From JAGNZR01 sp051646055 (GTDB taxonomy: Bacteria > Fusobacteriota > Fusobacteriia > Fusobacteriales > Fusobacteriaceae): a DNA stretch of 5,205 nucleotides. The stretch is from the NCBI GenBank assembly GCA_051646055.1, contig JBOFCM010000182.1, positions 1 through 5,205 on the forward strand, in the 5' to 3' direction. Positions 4,661 through 5,205 of this stretch are shown piece by piece. Numbering within the stretch: position 1 is the first letter of the stretch; every line of letters starts with the position of its first letter. Below the pieces are notes generated by a model that saw only the letters and a list, made by a program, of their open reading frames with translations, was not told the origin of the DNA and ran no database searches. Made by a program: the position numbers and the translations under genes.

Positions 4661-5205
4661 GTGAATACCATTAAATTTTTAGCAATTTTAACTACTTTAA
4701 CAACTTCAATTTTTTCAGCAGATTTTAATTATTTAGGAACTAAACAGCCTTATAGTGTCAAAGAGGTTTCCACTGTTCCTGCACCTGATGGATATAAACC
4801 ATTTTTTGTAAACCATTTAGGAAGACATGGTTCTAGACACCTATCCTCACCTAAATATGATGTGTCCTTACATGAGTTATTGTCTATTGCAGAAAAAGAG
4901 GGAGCTATTACTCCTGAAGGATTAAAGTTAAAAGAATCTATAGCACAACTTATGGAGATTGAAAAGGGCAACTACGGTCTTCTGACAGATATTGGAGTTA
5001 AAGAGCAAAAGGAGATTGCTAAAAGATTTTATGAAAACAATAAAGATATTTTTGGAAAAGATGTGATAGCTTCATCTACTTATGTTGAAAGAGCACAACA
5101 AAGTAGAGATGCTTTTTTAGAAGAGCTAAGACAATACACACCAAATACTAATTTTAAAGTTTCAACAAATGATAAAAAAGATGTACTTTTAAGATTTTAT
5201 GATCT
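4661..5205 (+). CDS. Secreted histidine phosphatase, clade 2 (MINPP/phytase-like), partial
   Basis: This is the N-terminal 181 residues of a gene cut by the window end. Residues 1-20 form a likely Sec signal peptide (MNTIK, hydrophobic stretch to about 18, then SA before D21); the cleavage point is uncertain. The catalytic motif RHGSR is at 55-59 in the context VNHLGRHGSRHL, with H56 the expected phosphohistidine nucleophile. KGNYGLLTDIGVKEQKEIAKRFYEN and ASSTYVERAQQSRDAFLEEL resemble the segments that follow in bacterial multiple inositol polyphosphate phosphatases and other histidine acid phosphatases. The second catalytic His (HD or HAE) would lie beyond the window. It would release phosphate from organic phosphates, possibly phytate, in the periplasm or outside. 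The start is GTG, with GGGAGG (4646-4651) 9 bases upstream; no ATG fits, and starting later would lose the signal peptide. It has its own promoter and a Pho-box-like array. The substrate cannot be told from this part. Confidence 0.85.
   Translation, partial: MNTIKFLAILTTLTTSIFSADFNYLGTKQPYSVKEVSTVPAPDGYKPFFVNHLGRHGSRHLSSPKYDVSLHELLSIAEKEGAITPEGLKLKESIAQLMEIEKGNYGLLTDIGVKEQKEIAKRFYENNKDIFGKDVIASSTYVERAQQSRDAFLEELRQYTPNTNFKVSTNDKKDVLLRFYD

Noticed and set aside
4750..4971. - strand open frame within the phosphatase gene
   Set aside because: It is antisense to the RHGSR-containing coding region, which is clearly the real gene.

Overview
The window is AT-rich bacterial DNA with tightly packed genes, strong GGAGG-type ribosome binding sites and AGA/ATA-rich codon use. 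The gene styles (riboflavin operon in the order ribH-ribD-ribE-ribBA, a secreted thermonuclease-type nuclease, a secreted histidine phosphatase) suggest a member of the Fusobacteriota (Fusobacterium, Ilyobacter, Propionigenium or Cetobacterium-like) or, less likely, a low-GC Firmicute. This assignment is inferred from recognition of protein style, not from a database search.

Layout. Bases 2-124 are the last 40 codons of a coiled-coil protein on the + strand. A hairpin at 129-167 ends it and can also serve the convergent gene, a periplasmic or secreted staphylococcal-nuclease-family protein (170-631, - strand). Between this gene and the riboflavin operon lie two divergent promoters, a complete FMN riboswitch (about 767-876) and an intrinsic terminator (922-948) that together form the control region of the operon. 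The four riboflavin genes follow with gaps or overlaps of only a few bases: ribH (979-1440), ribD (1444-2565), ribE (2547-3194, overlapping ribD by 19 bases) and the bifunctional ribBA (3210-4412). A 17-bp perfect hairpin (4485-4524) closes the operon. The last gene, cut by the window edge, is a secreted clade-2 histidine phosphatase (4661 to beyond 5205) that starts with GTG.

How the genes work together. RibBA performs both first steps (GTP cyclohydrolase II, and dihydroxybutanone-phosphate synthase). RibD deaminates and reduces the GTP-derived pyrimidine. RibH joins the pyrimidine and the four-carbon unit to give lumazine, and RibE dismutates lumazine to riboflavin. The one step not encoded here is the dephosphorylation of the RibD product, normally done by a generic HAD phosphatase. 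FMN, the end product after phosphorylation, would shut the operon off through the riboswitch.

Points that stand out. (1) ribE has no ATG, GTG or TTG at its natural start; an ATT codon sits exactly where the conserved MFTGLVEE N-terminus begins, 7 bases after a perfect GGAGG. (2) Upstream of the phosphatase there are four TTWACA-like hexamers at exact 11-base steps, placed as PhoP boxes are in Bacillus subtilis, which suggests phosphate-starvation control. (3) RibE has Asp where the family nearly always has His in the GGHxxSGH motif. No mobile element, CRISPR array, tRNA or rRNA was seen, and no wholly new system is evident.
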